Origin: Promicromonospora sp. AC04
GTDB lineage: Bacteria; Actinomycetota; Actinomycetes; Actinomycetales; Cellulomonadaceae
Reading direction: 5' to 3'
Assembly (NCBI RefSeq): GCF_003058225.1
Contig: NZ_QBUG01000007.1
Span: forward strand, 163,498 to 227,497
DNA length: 64,000 nucleotides
The position numbers and the translations under genes were made by a program. The notes beneath the pieces were generated by a model. That model saw only the letters and a list, made by a program, of their open reading frames with translations, ran no database searches and was not told the DNA's origin. Each line of letters begins with the position of its first letter. Within the stretch, counting starts at the first letter, position 1. Shown one piece after another: positions 14,771 to 24,193 of this stretch.

Positions 14771-16168
14771 ATGGACGCGGACGTCGTAGTCGTCGGGGCC
14801 GGGCCGACCGGCCTCGTGCTCGCCGGAGACCTGGCCACGGCCGGGGCCCGCGTCACCGTCCTGGAGAAGCGCCCGGCCGGCCTGAGCAACCTGACCCGCG
14901 CGTTCGCCGTGCACGCCCGCAGCCTGGAGATGCTCGACGCGCGCGGCCTCGCGGACGAGCTGCTGACGAAGGGGCAGCAGGTCCCGAGCCTCCGGCTCTT
15001 CCAGCGGCTCACCATCAGCCTGGCTGACCTGCCGTCCCGGTTCCAGTACGTGCTCGTCGTGCCCCAGTACGAGGTGGAGCGGCTGCTGCGCCGCCGCGCC
15101 GAGGAGGCGGGCGCCGGCTTCCGGCACGACACCGAGGTCACCGCCCTGGTCCAGGACGACCAGAGCGTCACCGTCACCACCGCCGACGGCTCGACCCTGC
15201 GCGCCCAGTACCTGGTCGGCACCGACGGCGCCCGCTCCACGGTGCGGGGCGCGGTCGGCATCCCGTTCCCCGGCCACGCCGTCATCCGCTCGATGGTCCT
15301 GGCCGACGTCCGGCTGGCCCGCGAGCCGGCCGACCCGCTCACCGTCGCGGCCGCGAACAGCTCGCTCGGCTTCCTCGCCCCGTTCGGCGACGGCTGGTAC
15401 CGGTTCATCGGCTGGCACGGCAACCGCGACGTCGGCGAGGACGAGCCGGTCGACCTCGACGAGGTGCGCTCCATCGCCCGCGCCACGCTGCACGACGACT
15501 ACGGCATGGGCGAGACCCGCTTCCTGTCCCGCTTCCATGCTGACGAGCGTCAGGCCCCCACCTACCGCGCGGGCCGCGTCTTCCTCGCCGGCGACGCCGC
15601 GCACGTGCACAGCCCGGCGGGCGGGCTCGGCATGAACACGGGCATGCAGGACGCCGCGAACCTCGGCTGGAAGCTGGCCGCCGCGCTGCGCCTGCCCGAC
15701 GCCGAGCGTGCCGCCGTCCTCGACAGCTACCAGGCCGAGCGGCACCCCGTGGGCAAGCAGGTGCTGCGCGCCAGCGGTGGCATCCTGCGGGCCGCCACGC
15801 TGCCGGGGCCGGTCGTCGCGGCCGTGCGGGGCGTCGCCATCGGCCTGGTGTCGCGGGTGGCCCCGATCCGGCGTCGGGCGGCGCTCACCGTGTCCGCGCT
15901 GGGCGTCGCCTACCCACGCCCCGGCGGGGCGCACCCGCTGGTCGGGACGCGCGTGCCCGACCTGCCGCTGGAGGGCGGGTCGCGCCTCGCCGAGGCGCTC
16001 CGGGCGGGCCGGTTCGTGCTGGTCGCCCCCGCGGGCGCGCCGCTGCCGGAGATGGGTCGCGCGCCCGGCGAGGCGGACCCCGCCGAGCGTGTGCTCGCCC
16101 GCCGGGCCGACGGCGACACGACCACGCTGCTGGTCCGGCCCGACGGCTACGTCGCCGACGCGGCCTGA
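14771..16168 (+). CDS. FAD-dependent aromatic-type monooxygenase
   Basis: A 465-residue flavoprotein of the PHBH/RdmE family: N-terminal Rossmann VVVVGAGPTGLVLAGDLA, the mid-protein YLVGTDGARSTVR (DG motif), and FLAGDAAHVHSPAGGLGMNT (GD motif) for the FAD ribose, then a C-terminal thioredoxin-like tail. These enzymes hydroxylate aromatic or polyketide substrates with NADPH and oxygen. ATG at 14771 follows AGGAGGACATC. It is controlled by the divergent TetR regulator and ends 6 bases from the converging DUF4190 gene. Substrate unknown; detoxification or antibiotic modification are both possible. Confidence 0.88.
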   Translation: MDADVVVVGAGPTGLVLAGDLATAGARVTVLEKRPAGLSNLTRAFAVHARSLEMLDARGLADELLTKGQQVPSLRLFQRLTISLADLPSRFQYVLVVPQYEVERLLRRRAEEAGAGFRHDTEVTALVQDDQSVTVTTADGSTLRAQYLVGTDGARSTVRGAVGIPFPGHAVIRSMVLADVRLAREPADPLTVAAANSSLGFLAPFGDGWYRFIGWHGNRDVGEDEPVDLDEVRSIARATLHDDYGMGETRFLSRFHADERQAPTYRAGRVFLAGDAAHVHSPAGGLGMNTGMQDAANLGWKLAAALRLPDAERAAVLDSYQAERHPVGKQVLRASGGILRAATLPGPVVAAVRGVAIGLVSRVAPIRRRAALTVSALGVAYPRPGGAHPLVGTRVPDLPLEGGSRLAEALRAGRFVLVAPAGAPLPEMGRAPGEADPAERVLARRADGDTTTLLVRPDGYVADAA

Positions 16169-16174
16169 CGCGCC

Positions 16175-16729
16175 CTACAGCTCGTTGGTGACCGCGACAC
16201 CGGCCCCGAGGAACGCGACGAGCGCGAAGAGCAGCCACGCCACGAAGAACCCGCCGATCAGGCCGACGTTGATCCAGCCGAGGATCAGGCCGGCCGTCGC
16301 CATGCCGGAGTTGTTCGCCTGCCCCTCCTTGATGGCTCGCTTGCTCGCGTGCCCCATGATGATCGCGACGATACCCAGGACGATGGGGCAGAGGATCCAG
16401 CTCAGGATGCCCGTCACCAGGGACCAGACGGCGAGGTCGTTCTTCGGCGGGGTGACCGTCTGGTGGTAGACGTACTGGGGCGGAGGCCCGCCGTACGGGG
16501 TGAGAGGCCCCGACGAGTACTGCTGGAGCTGCCCCGACGGGTACTGGGGCTGCTGCCCGGACTGGTACTGGGGCTGCTGCCCCGAGTAGTACTGCGGCTG
16601 CCCGCCGGGCTGCGGCGGGACCTGAGCGTCCGGGGGCGGCGGCGGGACCGGAGCGTTCGGCTGCTGCGGCGGGACGTTCGGCTGCTGCCGTGGGTCGTTC
16701 GGGGGCTGCCAACCGTCGGGCTGGGTCAT
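16175..16729 (-). CDS. DUF4190 membrane protein, paralogue 1
   Basis: A 184-residue protein: MTQPDGW start, about 85 residues rich in Pro/Gln/Tyr repeats (such as SGQQPQY), then PPKNDLAVWSLVTGILSWIL and a second hydrophobic helix around GLILGWINVGLIGGFFVAWL. DUF4190 proteins have two membrane helices joined by a short loop with HxSxxAIKEG-type sequence, seen here. Function unknown. Start at 16729 because GGAAGG lies 7 bases upstream; an ATG 15 bases earlier is an alternative. It is the last of three tandem copies. Confidence 0.8.
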   Translation of the reverse strand: MTQPDGWQPPNDPRQQPNVPPQQPNAPVPPPPPDAQVPPQPGGQPQYYSGQQPQYQSGQQPQYPSGQLQQYSSGPLTPYGGPPPQYVYHQTVTPPKNDLAVWSLVTGILSWILCPIVLGIVAIIMGHASKRAIKEGQANNSGMATAGLILGWINVGLIGGFFVAWLLFALVAFLGAGVAVTNEL

Positions 16730-16861
16730 CGTGCTGCCTTCCATGGTCGCGCGCGCCGGGTGGCACGGGGCATCAACGTACAGGTCAGCCCGCCGCGCAC
16801 CGGGTGAGATGAGGTATCTCGCCGCGGGCGGGACGGGCCGACCGAGGATTGCGGGACGGAC

Positions 16862-17398
16862 TCAGTAGTCCTGGGAGTAACCGCTGTCGAACTCCTGCTC
16901 GAAGCTGTCCTGGAACGACGGGTCGTTCACGGCGAAGGCCGCGAGGACGATGAGGAAGACGACGTAGATGGTGGTCCACGCGATGCCGACCCAGCCGGTG
17001 ATGATGCCCGCGAGGCCCATGCCACCGTTGTCGGCCTCGCCCTCCTGCTGCGCCTTGCGGCTCTTGTGGCCGGTGATGATCGCCGCGATGCCGGTGAGCA
17101 GGCCACAGCCCAGCACGGACAGGATGCCCAGCACGAGCGACCAGACGCCGAGGCTGTTCTTCGGCAGCGGCGCGGCACCGTAGCCGTACGGCTGACCACC
17201 CTGCGCGTAGACCGGGGCCTGCGGTGCCTCGCCGTACGGCGGCTGCTGTCCGTACGGCGCCTGCTGCTGGTACGGCTGCTGGTACGGGGCGGGCTGCTCG
17301 GGAGCTGCCCCCGCCGGCGGTACCGGCTGGCCCGGCTCAGGCTGCTGCGGCTGCTGCGGCGGGTCGTACGGCGACTGGCCGCCGTCAGGCTGGGTCAT
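16862..17398 (-). CDS. DUF4190 membrane protein, paralogue 2
   Basis: A 178-residue paralogue with a Pro/Gln/Tyr-rich cytoplasmic tail (YQQPYQQQAPYGQQPP), the joint PLPKNSLGVWSLVLGILSVL, first helix, GHKSRKAQQEGEADN loop, and second helix in LAGIITGWVGIAWTTIYVVF. Unlike its siblings it has an acidic C-terminal tail (DSFEQEFDSGYSQDY). An AGAGAGGCAGC stretch precedes the ATG. The function of the family is not established; two helices and a disordered Gln/Pro tail suggest membrane association with protein-protein contacts. Confidence 0.8.
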   Translation of the reverse strand: MTQPDGGQSPYDPPQQPQQPEPGQPVPPAGAAPEQPAPYQQPYQQQAPYGQQPPYGEAPQAPVYAQGGQPYGYGAAPLPKNSLGVWSLVLGILSVLGCGLLTGIAAIITGHKSRKAQQEGEADNGGMGLAGIITGWVGIAWTTIYVVFLIVLAAFAVNDPSFQDSFEQEFDSGYSQDY

Positions 17399-17528
17399 CG
17401 TGCTGCCTCTCTGCTTGCGGTGGGCCGGGGCTGAACCGGCACGGAGGAGCCAAACCTACAGGTAGGACGCCCCATGCGGCACGAAATACGCATGGGGAGG
17501 CCTACCCACGTTCAGGCGAGTGGGAGCG

Positions 17529-18068
17529 TCAGTAGTTCCAGTCGTTCGGGTTGTTCATGTTGTCCCAGCCGCTCATGCCTCCGGCGAACAGCCCGATCGC
17601 CAGCGCGATGATGAAGAAGACGATGCCGATCACCACCAGCCCGATGTTGACCCAGCCCAGGATCAGGCCGGCGGTGCCCATCCCGCGGTTGTTCGCCAGG
17701 CCTTCGTCGGCGGCCCTGCGGCTCATGGTGCCCGTGATGACCGCGGCGATGCCGAGCAGCAGCGGACAGATCATGAAGCTGAGGATGCCCGAGACCAGCG
17801 ACCACACGGCCAGGTCGTTCTTGGGCGGGGTGGGCGCGTATCCGTACTGCGGCGCGGCGGGGGCGCCGGGCTGTCCGTAGGCCGCGGGTGCGCCGGGCTG
17901 CTCGTAGGGCGCGTTCACGTCGGGGCCCGCGGGCGCGGGCGGGGTCGGCTGCTGCGGGGTGCCCGCCGGCGGCTCCGCGCCGTACGGCTGGTCCGGCAAC
18001 GGCTGCGTCGGCGGCGTCTCGGGATCTGGCTTGGGCTCGTACGGCTTGTCGCCGTCGTTCTGGGTCAT
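17529..18068 (-). CDS. DUF4190 membrane protein, paralogue 3
   Basis: A 179-residue paralogue: MTQNDGDKPYEP start, Pro/Ala-rich tail of about 85 residues, then TPPKNDLAVWSLVSGILSFM, GTMSRRAADEGLANN loop and GLILGWVNIGLVVIGIVFFI. The loop and both helices match paralogue 1 most closely. GGAAGGCAGCCTG precedes the ATG at 18068; a GTG-proximal extension upstream has no homology. The repeated GGCAGC stretch before all three genes shows that the upstream regions were duplicated too. Confidence 0.8.
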   Translation of the reverse strand: MTQNDGDKPYEPKPDPETPPTQPLPDQPYGAEPPAGTPQQPTPPAPAGPDVNAPYEQPGAPAAYGQPGAPAAPQYGYAPTPPKNDLAVWSLVSGILSFMICPLLLGIAAVITGTMSRRAADEGLANNRGMGTAGLILGWVNIGLVVIGIVFFIIALAIGLFAGGMSGWDNMNNPNDWNY

Positions 18069-18166
18069 CAGGCTGCCTTCCTGGTCACAGAACCAGAGGC
18101 GTCGGGACCGGCGCCCCGCCTCCACTTAACCAGGCTGAGCGCATACGCGCCCGAGGTGCGCCCGGG

Positions 18167-18973
18167 TCACCCGCTCCGCCATGTCTCCACCTCGTGCGCC
18201 ACCACGAATCCGAGCCGCTCGTAGACGCGCCGCGCGGGGACGTTGTCGTCGTACAGACCGAGCGTGACCAGACCGCGCTCGGCGACGCCGTCCGCCGTCA
18301 TGCGGGCCGTCAGGACGCCGGCGTACCCGCGGCCGCGGAACGCGGGCAGCGTCCCGATCGACCCGAGGTGAACGGTGCCGGCCGGGACGGGCGTCGCCGA
18401 GCCGACGGCGACCAGCGACCCGGCGCGCCGTCCCGCGCCCGTGGAGGAGCGCCGTCCCGAGCCTGCCGAAGGATCGCGCATCCCGTACCAGCGGGCGCGG
18501 CGCGCCCTGGGGTCGTGCACGCCGAGCCGCGCGTGCGGGTTCGCCTCGGCGAGCAGGTCGGCGATCTCGTCGGCGTGGCGGTCCAGGTCGAGCACCTCGA
18601 CGGCGGGCGCGGCGTCCTCGGGCACCGGCGGCGCCACCTCGGTGACCATGCGGTCCCAGGTGGTGGCGGACCCGAGGCCCCAGCCGGAGAGGACGTCCTG
18701 GGCCAGGGCCCCGGTGCCGCGGGTCACGGTGGCGGCCACGACGTCGCCGTCGGGCACCACCGTGGCCAGCAGGCGCGCCAGCCGCATGGGGCGGCCGACG
18801 GCGTTCAGCCATCGGCCGGCCCGCTCCCCCGTCGGGTCGGCGAGCTCGACGACGGCGGCCGCACCGGCGTCGCCGGACCCCGTGCTGTCCGTCCAGGCCC
18901 CCATGACCTCGAAGAAGTCGGAGCGCGCCCGGTGGAAGACGTGGCCGAGCCCGTGACCGCCCAGCCGGGTCAC
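18167..18973 (-). CDS. GNAT family N-acetyltransferase
   Basis: A 268-residue protein whose C-terminal part is a GNAT domain: [20 protein letters not shown] (acetyl-CoA pyrophosphate loop, RGRGYAG) and [19 protein letters not shown] (family motif B). The N-terminal 130 residues look like a decayed or divergent GNAT-like half. It starts at a GTG overlapping the aspS stop by 4 bases (GTGA), so it is translationally coupled to aspS. Substrate unknown; a longer frame into aspS is only overlap. Confidence 0.75.
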   Translation of the reverse strand: MTRLGGHGLGHVFHRARSDFFEVMGAWTDSTGSGDAGAAAVVELADPTGERAGRWLNAVGRPMRLARLLATVVPDGDVVAATVTRGTGALAQDVLSGWGLGSATTWDRMVTEVAPPVPEDAAPAVEVLDLDRHADEIADLLAEANPHARLGVHDPRARRARWYGMRDPSAGSGRRSSTGAGRRAGSLVAVGSATPVPAGTVHLGSIGTLPAFRGRGYAGVLTARMTADGVAERGLVTLGLYDDNVPARRVYERLGFVVAHEVETWRSG

Positions 18974-20760
18974 GCCGTTGGCGCCGCCACGGGCACGGCG
19001 GCCTCGGGCTCGAAGTCGACGCCGGCCTCCTTGCGCTGCTCCGGCGTGATCGGCCCCGGGGCCGCGGTCAGCGGGTCGAACCCGCCGCCCGACTTCGGGA
19101 AGGCGATGACGTCGCGGATCGACGCCGACTTGGTCAGCAGGGACACGATGCGGTCCCAGCCGAACGCGATACCGCCGTGCGGCGGGGCGCCGAACGCGAA
19201 GGCGTCGAGCAGGAAGCCGAACTTCTCCTGCGCCTCCTCGTGCCCGATGCCCATCACCTCGAACACGCGCTCCTGCACGTCGCGGCGGTGGATACGGATC
19301 GAGCCCCCGCCGATCTCGTTGCCGTTGCAGACGATGTCGTAGGCGTAGGCCAGGGCCTCGCCCGGCTCCTTCTCGAACGTGTCGATCCACTCGGGCGTGG
19401 GCGACGTGAACGCGTGGTGCACGGCGGTCCAGGCGGACGAGCCGAGGTCGACGTCGTCGTCCTCGCCGGCCGGCTTGAACAGGGGCGCGTCGACGACCCA
19501 CACGAAGGACCAGGCGTCCTCGTCGATGGCACCGGTCTTGTGCGCGATCTCAAGGCGGGCGGCGCCGAGCAGCGCCCGCGCCTCCGACGTCTTGCCCGCG
19601 GCGAAGAAGACGGCGTCGCCCGGCTGGGCACCGGTCGCGGCCGCCAGGCCCGCACGCTCGTCGTCGGACAGGTTCTTGGCGACCGGGCCGCCCAGCTCGC
19701 CGTCCTCGGTGAACGTCACGTACGCGAGGCCGCGGGCGCCGCGCTGCTTGGCCCACTCCTGCCAGGCGTCGAACTGGCGGCGCGGCTGCGCCGCCCCGCC
19801 CGTCATGACGACGGCGCCGACGTACTCCGCCTGGAAGACGCGGAACGGCGTCGCCTTGAAGTAGTCGGTGAGCTCGACGATCGGGTTGTCGAAGCGCAGG
19901 TCCGGCTTGTCCGTCCCGTACAGGCGCATCGCCTCGTGGAAGGTGATGCGCGGGATGGGCGCGGTGATCCGGTAGCCGACGAGGTCCCACAGCGCGGCGA
20001 GGATCTTCTCGCCCAGGGCGATCACGTCCTCCTGGTCCACGAAGCTCATCTCGACGTCGAGCTGCGTGAACTCCGGCTGGCGGTCCGCGCGGAAGTCCTC
20101 GTCGCGGTAGCAGCGCGCGATCTGGTAGTAGCGCTCCATGCCGCCGACCATGAGCAGCTGCTTGAACAGCTGCGGCGACTGCGGCAGGGCGTACCAGGAG
20201 CCGGGGGCCAGGCGGGCCGGGACCAGGAAGTCGCGGGCGCCCTCCGGGGTGGACCGGGTAAGGGTCGGCGTCTCGATCTCGACGAAGTCCTGCTCGTCCA
20301 GCACGCGGCGGGCGGCCTGGTTGGCCTTGGCGCGCAGGCGCAGCGCGGCGGCCGGGGCCGGACGGCGCAGGTCCAGGTAGCGGTGCTTGAGGCGGGCCTC
20401 CTCGCCGATCACCTCGGTGTCCGCGAGCGCGGTCGAGACCTGGAACGGCAGCGGGGCCGACTCGTTGAGCGTGACGACCTCGGTGGCGACGACCTCGATC
20501 TCGCCGGTGGCGAGGTTCGGGTTGGCGTTGCCCTCGGGGCGGCGGCCGACCTCACCGGTGACCTGCAGCACGAACTCGGCGCGCAGCGGGTGGGCGATCT
20601 CCTCGTCGCGGATGACTACCTGGGCGATGCCCGACGCGTCACGCAGGTCGATGAACGCCACTCCCCCGTGGTCACGGCGGCGATCGACCCAGCCCGTGAG
20701 GGTGACGGTCTGGCCGATGTGCTCGGCTCGCAGCGAGCCGGCCGTGTGGGTGCGGAGCAC
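18970..20760 (-). CDS. aspS: Aspartyl-tRNA synthetase
   Basis: A 596-residue class II synthetase: OB-fold anticodon domain ([19 protein letters not shown]), motif 2 region ([20 protein letters not shown]), the bacterial GAD insertion, and motif 3 ([20 protein letters not shown]). It charges tRNA-Asp in the cytoplasm. Full length for the bacterial type. GTG at 20760 with AAAGGAA upstream. Whether it also charges tRNA-Asn is not decided here. A GNAT gene overlaps its stop. Confidence 0.96.
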   Translation of the reverse strand: MLRTHTAGSLRAEHIGQTVTLTGWVDRRRDHGGVAFIDLRDASGIAQVVIRDEEIAHPLRAEFVLQVTGEVGRRPEGNANPNLATGEIEVVATEVVTLNESAPLPFQVSTALADTEVIGEEARLKHRYLDLRRPAPAAALRLRAKANQAARRVLDEQDFVEIETPTLTRSTPEGARDFLVPARLAPGSWYALPQSPQLFKQLLMVGGMERYYQIARCYRDEDFRADRQPEFTQLDVEMSFVDQEDVIALGEKILAALWDLVGYRITAPIPRITFHEAMRLYGTDKPDLRFDNPIVELTDYFKATPFRVFQAEYVGAVVMTGGAAQPRRQFDAWQEWAKQRGARGLAYVTFTEDGELGGPVAKNLSDDERAGLAAATGAQPGDAVFFAAGKTSEARALLGAARLEIAHKTGAIDEDAWSFVWVVDAPLFKPAGEDDDVDLGSSAWTAVHHAFTSPTPEWIDTFEKEPGEALAYAYDIVCNGNEIGGGSIRIHRRDVQERVFEVMGIGHEEAQEKFGFLLDAFAFGAPPHGGIAFGWDRIVSLLTKSASIRDVIAFPKSGGGFDPLTAAPGPITPEQRKEAGVDFEPEAAVPVAAPTA

Positions 20761-20886
20761 GGAGGGGTTCCTTTCGTACGGGAGGGGTTCCGCCGTTGGC
20801 CACCCTGGTGGGCTGCACGACGGCGCGTGGGCGCCCCTGAGGACGCGGAAGCGAGTCTAGTCGGTGGGCCGCGGCTCCCGCCCCCC

Positions 20887-22314
20887 TCAGCGGGTACGCA
20901 TGGTCACCGGCTCCACGTCCTCGCGCCGGCTCACCAGCCAGCGGCTGACGAGCTGCCACAGCGCGACCACGCCGGGCACCAGGATCCCGCCGAGCACCAC
21001 TATCGTCACCACCATGTACATGGCGTAGTACCGCGGCGCCCACATGGACTCATCGATCGCCACCTGGCTCGCGTTCATGCCGAGATAGCCCAGGGCCAGC
21101 GCCGCCGCGAGGGGGATCGTCGCCAGGTAGAAGTACGCGGCCTCCCAGCGGCGCCGCCGCTCGCCCTCGCCGTGCCGGTCCAGGGCGTCCAGCGAGAGCG
21201 TCTCGGCCTCGATCGACCGGGCGAGCCGGCGCAGCATCCGGCTCACGATCCGGAACTTGCGCTTGAGCCCCATCTGCACGAACAGCGCGTCGTGATAGGC
21301 CGTGACACGCCATGCCGGGACGATCAGGCTGATGTCCGCCGCGGCCTCCACGGAGAAGCTCAGCTCCAGCTCCAGATCACCGAGCGTGTCGGCGGCCTGC
21401 CCGAGGATCCGGCGCTTGGCCACGTTGCCGAGCCGCCCACCCGGCGGGTGCCGCTGCGCGTCGCGGAACGTCTCCAGGTTCCGGTGGGCCGCCTCGCGGA
21501 TGTAGCGCAGGCGCGCGGCGCTCGCGACGAGCTGGGCGGCCGAGACGAACGCCGCGTTGTCCTCCTCGTCGTCGGTGCCGAACAGGAGGCTCACGTACGG
21601 GCCGACGACGACCGTCGCACCCGGCCGCTTGTTGAGCTCCTCCGGGTAGGCGAACGTCTCCGGCGTGTCCCGGAATCGCTGGTGCGTGCGGTAGACGAGC
21701 TGCTCGATCAGGATCCGCCGGTCGTCGGCCGCCAGGCGGTCCGGCAGCGCGTGCCCGATGACGAGCTGGTGGCGTTCGCGGGACACGGCACCCGGGTCCT
21801 CCACGCCCGTCTCCCGGGCGAGCTGCTCGATCCGCTCGGCGAGCGGCACGTCGCCGAGGGTGACCTGGAGGTCGCGGCACGTGTTGAGCAGATCGATGAT
21901 CTTCGTGAGCAGCGTGAGGTACGCCTCACCGGCCGGCCGTCCCTTGTCGTCGGCTCCTGCCGCGTTCAGGCCCAGGCTGAGGGCCGGCACCGACTGCCCG
22001 GATGCCGTGCGGAACATCCACAGCCGGGCCCAGACCACGTCGATGCCGGCCGTCCCGTCGGTGAAGCCGACCTCGTCGCCGGCCCAGGGGCGCACGGTCG
22101 CCGATGGCAGGAGCTGCTCCGCGTCGTCGTAGTACCGCTCCAGGCGCCCGAAGCTGAGGTTCTCGCTCGGCGGCAGCGTGCCGTTCCCCTCGACGGGCTG
22201 CCACCCGGTGCCGTAGAGGGTGGACAGGATGACGGTGCGCGGCCGGGCTCGTTCGAGCCTCTGGGCCACCACCATCGGCGCGTCCTCGACCCGGCGTCGG
22301 AAAATACCTACCAT
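20887..22314 (-). CDS. CorA-like two-helix membrane protein with GMN motif
   Basis: A 475-residue protein with a large cytoplasmic part and two C-terminal helices (about 394-411 and 429-454). The first helix ends YLGMN (GMN at 412-414), the selectivity signature of CorA/Mrs2 Mg2+ channels, followed by a short periplasmic loop and the second helix. The preceding helical stretch with basic RKFRIVSRMLRRLARSIEAE resembles the CorA stalk. The N-terminal 350 residues do not look like standard CorA. It could be a divergent metal channel or a CorA-fold effector. Longer than ordinary CorA (about 320-370). Confidence 0.55.
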   Translation of the reverse strand: MVGIFRRRVEDAPMVVAQRLERARPRTVILSTLYGTGWQPVEGNGTLPPSENLSFGRLERYYDDAEQLLPSATVRPWAGDEVGFTDGTAGIDVVWARLWMFRTASGQSVPALSLGLNAAGADDKGRPAGEAYLTLLTKIIDLLNTCRDLQVTLGDVPLAERIEQLARETGVEDPGAVSRERHQLVIGHALPDRLAADDRRILIEQLVYRTHQRFRDTPETFAYPEELNKRPGATVVVGPYVSLLFGTDDEEDNAAFVSAAQLVASAARLRYIREAAHRNLETFRDAQRHPPGGRLGNVAKRRILGQAADTLGDLELELSFSVEAAADISLIVPAWRVTAYHDALFVQMGLKRKFRIVSRMLRRLARSIEAETLSLDALDRHGEGERRRRWEAAYFYLATIPLAAALALGYLGMNASQVAIDESMWAPRYYAMYMVVTIVVLGGILVPGVVALWQLVSRWLVSRREDVEPVTMRTR

Positions 22315-22400
22315 TTCGCCATCATTCCGTCATACCGACGTGAGGTGTCAACAAAAGCGGCCGGAACTCCCCTCCCCGGAATCGCCGTCCGGCCGCGGTG

Positions 22401-22406
22401 TACGGT
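22401..22406 (+). promoter_or_regulatory. -10 box of a leaderless transcript
   Basis: TACGGT, then 7 bases to the ATG at 22414; no Shine-Dalgarno. Confidence 0.5.
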
Positions 22407-22413
22407 GCGGGTC

Positions 22414-22884
22414 ATGCCCAGGACGATCGCCACCAACACCACCGTGACCCGCGACGAGCTGCTTGAGTTCCTTCGCGCGCACCGCAACGGGATCCTCGTG
22501 ACCAGCAGGGCCGACGGCGCCCCGCAGCTCAGCCCGGTGACGTACGGGGTGGACCCGGCCGGGCGCATCGTCGTCTCCACCTATCCCGAGCGGGCCAAGG
22601 TGCGGAACCTGAAGAAGCGGCCCGCGGCGTCGTTCATGACGCTCGGCGAGGGCTTCAACGAGGCGTGGGTCCAGGTGGACGGCACCGCCGAGGTGCTCGA
22701 CGTCCCGGAGTCCGTCGAGCCGCTCGTGGACTACTTCCGCGCGGCCGCGGGCAAGGAGCACCCCGACTGGGACGAGTACCGCGCGGCCATGGTCGAGCAG
22801 GGCAAGTCGCTCGTGCGGATCACGATCGAGCGCTGGGGGCCGGTGGCGACGGGCGGGTTCCCGGCGCGTCTCGCCGACGGGTGA
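22414..22884 (+). CDS. PPOX-class (F420-dependent type) oxidoreductase
   Basis: A 156-residue split-barrel flavin/F420-binding protein: LEFLRAHRNGILVTSRADGA, QLSPVTYGVDPAGRIVVSTY, AKVRNLKKRPAASFM, and a C-terminal RITIERWGPVATGGF, all typical of the TIGR03618-like PPOX family in actinobacteria. The family reduces or oxidises small molecules with deazaflavin F420 or FMN; substrate unknown. ATG at 22414 is placed by the TACGGT box. It is followed closely by the aminotransferase gene but has no evident functional link to it. Confidence 0.85.
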   Translation: MPRTIATNTTVTRDELLEFLRAHRNGILVTSRADGAPQLSPVTYGVDPAGRIVVSTYPERAKVRNLKKRPAASFMTLGEGFNEAWVQVDGTAEVLDVPESVEPLVDYFRAAAGKEHPDWDEYRAAMVEQGKSLVRITIERWGPVATGGFPARLADG

Positions 22885-22918
22885 CGGTGCGCGAGCAGGC
22901 GCTCGGGCCTGAGAACAT

Positions 22919-24139
22919 GTGCCTGTGCGAGAGATCAGGCAGAGCCGCAAGCTGAAGTCGGTCCGTTACGACGTCCGGGGTCCCATCCTCGAGGAGGCGT
23001 ACCGGCTGGAGGCGGAGGGTCACAAGATCCTCAAGCTGAACATCGGCAACCCGGCACCGTTCGGGTTCGAGGCGCCGGAAGCGATCCTCGCGGACATGAT
23101 CCACCACCTGCCCGAGGCGCAGGGCTACAGCGACAGCCGCGGCATCTACTCGGCGCGCACGGCGGTCGCGAACTATTACCAGACGCACGGCCTCGACACG
23201 CGCGTGGACGACGTCTACATCGGCAACGGCGTCTCCGAGATGATCAGCATGGTGCTGCAGGCCCTGATCGACGACGGCGACGAGGTGCTGGTTCCCGCAC
23301 CGGACTACCCGCTGTGGACCGGGGCGGTGAGCCTGCAGGGCGGCAAGCCGGTGCACTACCGCTGCGACGAGGACAACGGGTGGAACCCGGACCTGGAGAA
23401 CATCGAGTCGCTCATCACCCCCGCCACCAGGGCCCTGGTGGTCATCAACCCGAACAACCCGACCGGCGCCGTCTACAGCGAGGACACGGTCAAGGGCCTG
23501 GCGGAGCTGGCACGCAAGCACGACCTGGTGCTGCTCAGCGACGAGATCTACGAGAAGATCCTGTTCGACGACGCCACTCACCATCACACGGCCACGTACG
23601 CCGACGACGACGTCCTGTGCGTCACGTTCAGCGGCCTGTCCAAGGCGTACCGGGTCTGCGGGTACCGGTCGGGCTGGGCCATGATCTCCGGTCCCAAGCA
23701 CCGGGCCAGGGACTTCCTCGAGGGCCTCACCCTCGTCGCGAACATGCGCATGTGCGCCAACGTGCCGGCGCAGCACGCGATCCAGACGGCACTGGGCGGC
23801 TACCAGTCGATCGAGGCGCTGATCGTGCCCGGCGGCCGCTTCTACGAACAGTCGATGCTCGCCGACAAGCTGCTCAACGAGATCCCGGGTGTCACGTCCG
23901 TGCGGCCTCGCGGCGCGCTGTACTGCTTCCCGCGCCTGGACCCCGAGATGTACCCGATCAAGGACGACGAGGCGTTCGTGATCGGCCTGCTGCGCGACAA
24001 GAAGATCCTGGTCACGCACGGGACCGGCTTCAACTGGCCGGAGCCCGACCACTTCCGCCTGGTGACGCTGCCCGACGTCGACGTGCTCACCGAGGCGATC
24101 GGCCGGATCGCGGAGCACCTGGAGACGCTGCGGGCCTGA
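22919..24139 (+). CDS. Alanine/aspartate aminotransferase, AlaA type
   Basis: A 406-residue PLP enzyme of fold type I: LKLNIGNPAPFGFEAPEAI near the N-terminus (AlaA signature), substrate loop PAPDYPLWTGAV, VVINPNNPTGAVYS, LLSDEIYEKILFDD, and the PLP lysine in TFSGLSKAYRVCGYRSGW. It should interconvert pyruvate/glutamate and alanine/2-oxoglutarate. GTG at 22919 or 22925 are both possible starts; neither has a clear Shine-Dalgarno. Full family length, all active-site residues present. Confidence 0.9.
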   Translation: MPVREIRQSRKLKSVRYDVRGPILEEAYRLEAEGHKILKLNIGNPAPFGFEAPEAILADMIHHLPEAQGYSDSRGIYSARTAVANYYQTHGLDTRVDDVYIGNGVSEMISMVLQALIDDGDEVLVPAPDYPLWTGAVSLQGGKPVHYRCDEDNGWNPDLENIESLITPATRALVVINPNNPTGAVYSEDTVKGLAELARKHDLVLLSDEIYEKILFDDATHHHTATYADDDVLCVTFSGLSKAYRVCGYRSGWAMISGPKHRARDFLEGLTLVANMRMCANVPAQHAIQTALGGYQSIEALIVPGGRFYEQSMLADKLLNEIPGVTSVRPRGALYCFPRLDPEMYPIKDDEAFVIGLLRDKKILVTHGTGFNWPEPDHFRLVTLPDVDVLTEAIGRIAEHLETLRA

Positions 24140-24193
24140 TTGCCCGTCCGCGCGGCTCGCCGCCGACCACCGTGCAGCCCCTGGTGCGCCCGG

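Noticed and set aside
12180-14789. An 869-codon plus-strand frame opposite the ABC-F and TetR genes
   Set aside because: Covers two unrelated genes and has the low-complexity residue use of an antisense shadow; the minus strand shows Walker and HTH motifs.
19177-22884. A 1235-codon plus-strand frame opposite aspS and the CorA-like gene
   Set aside because: Only its last part (from 22414) is real, the PPOX gene; the rest is a shadow.
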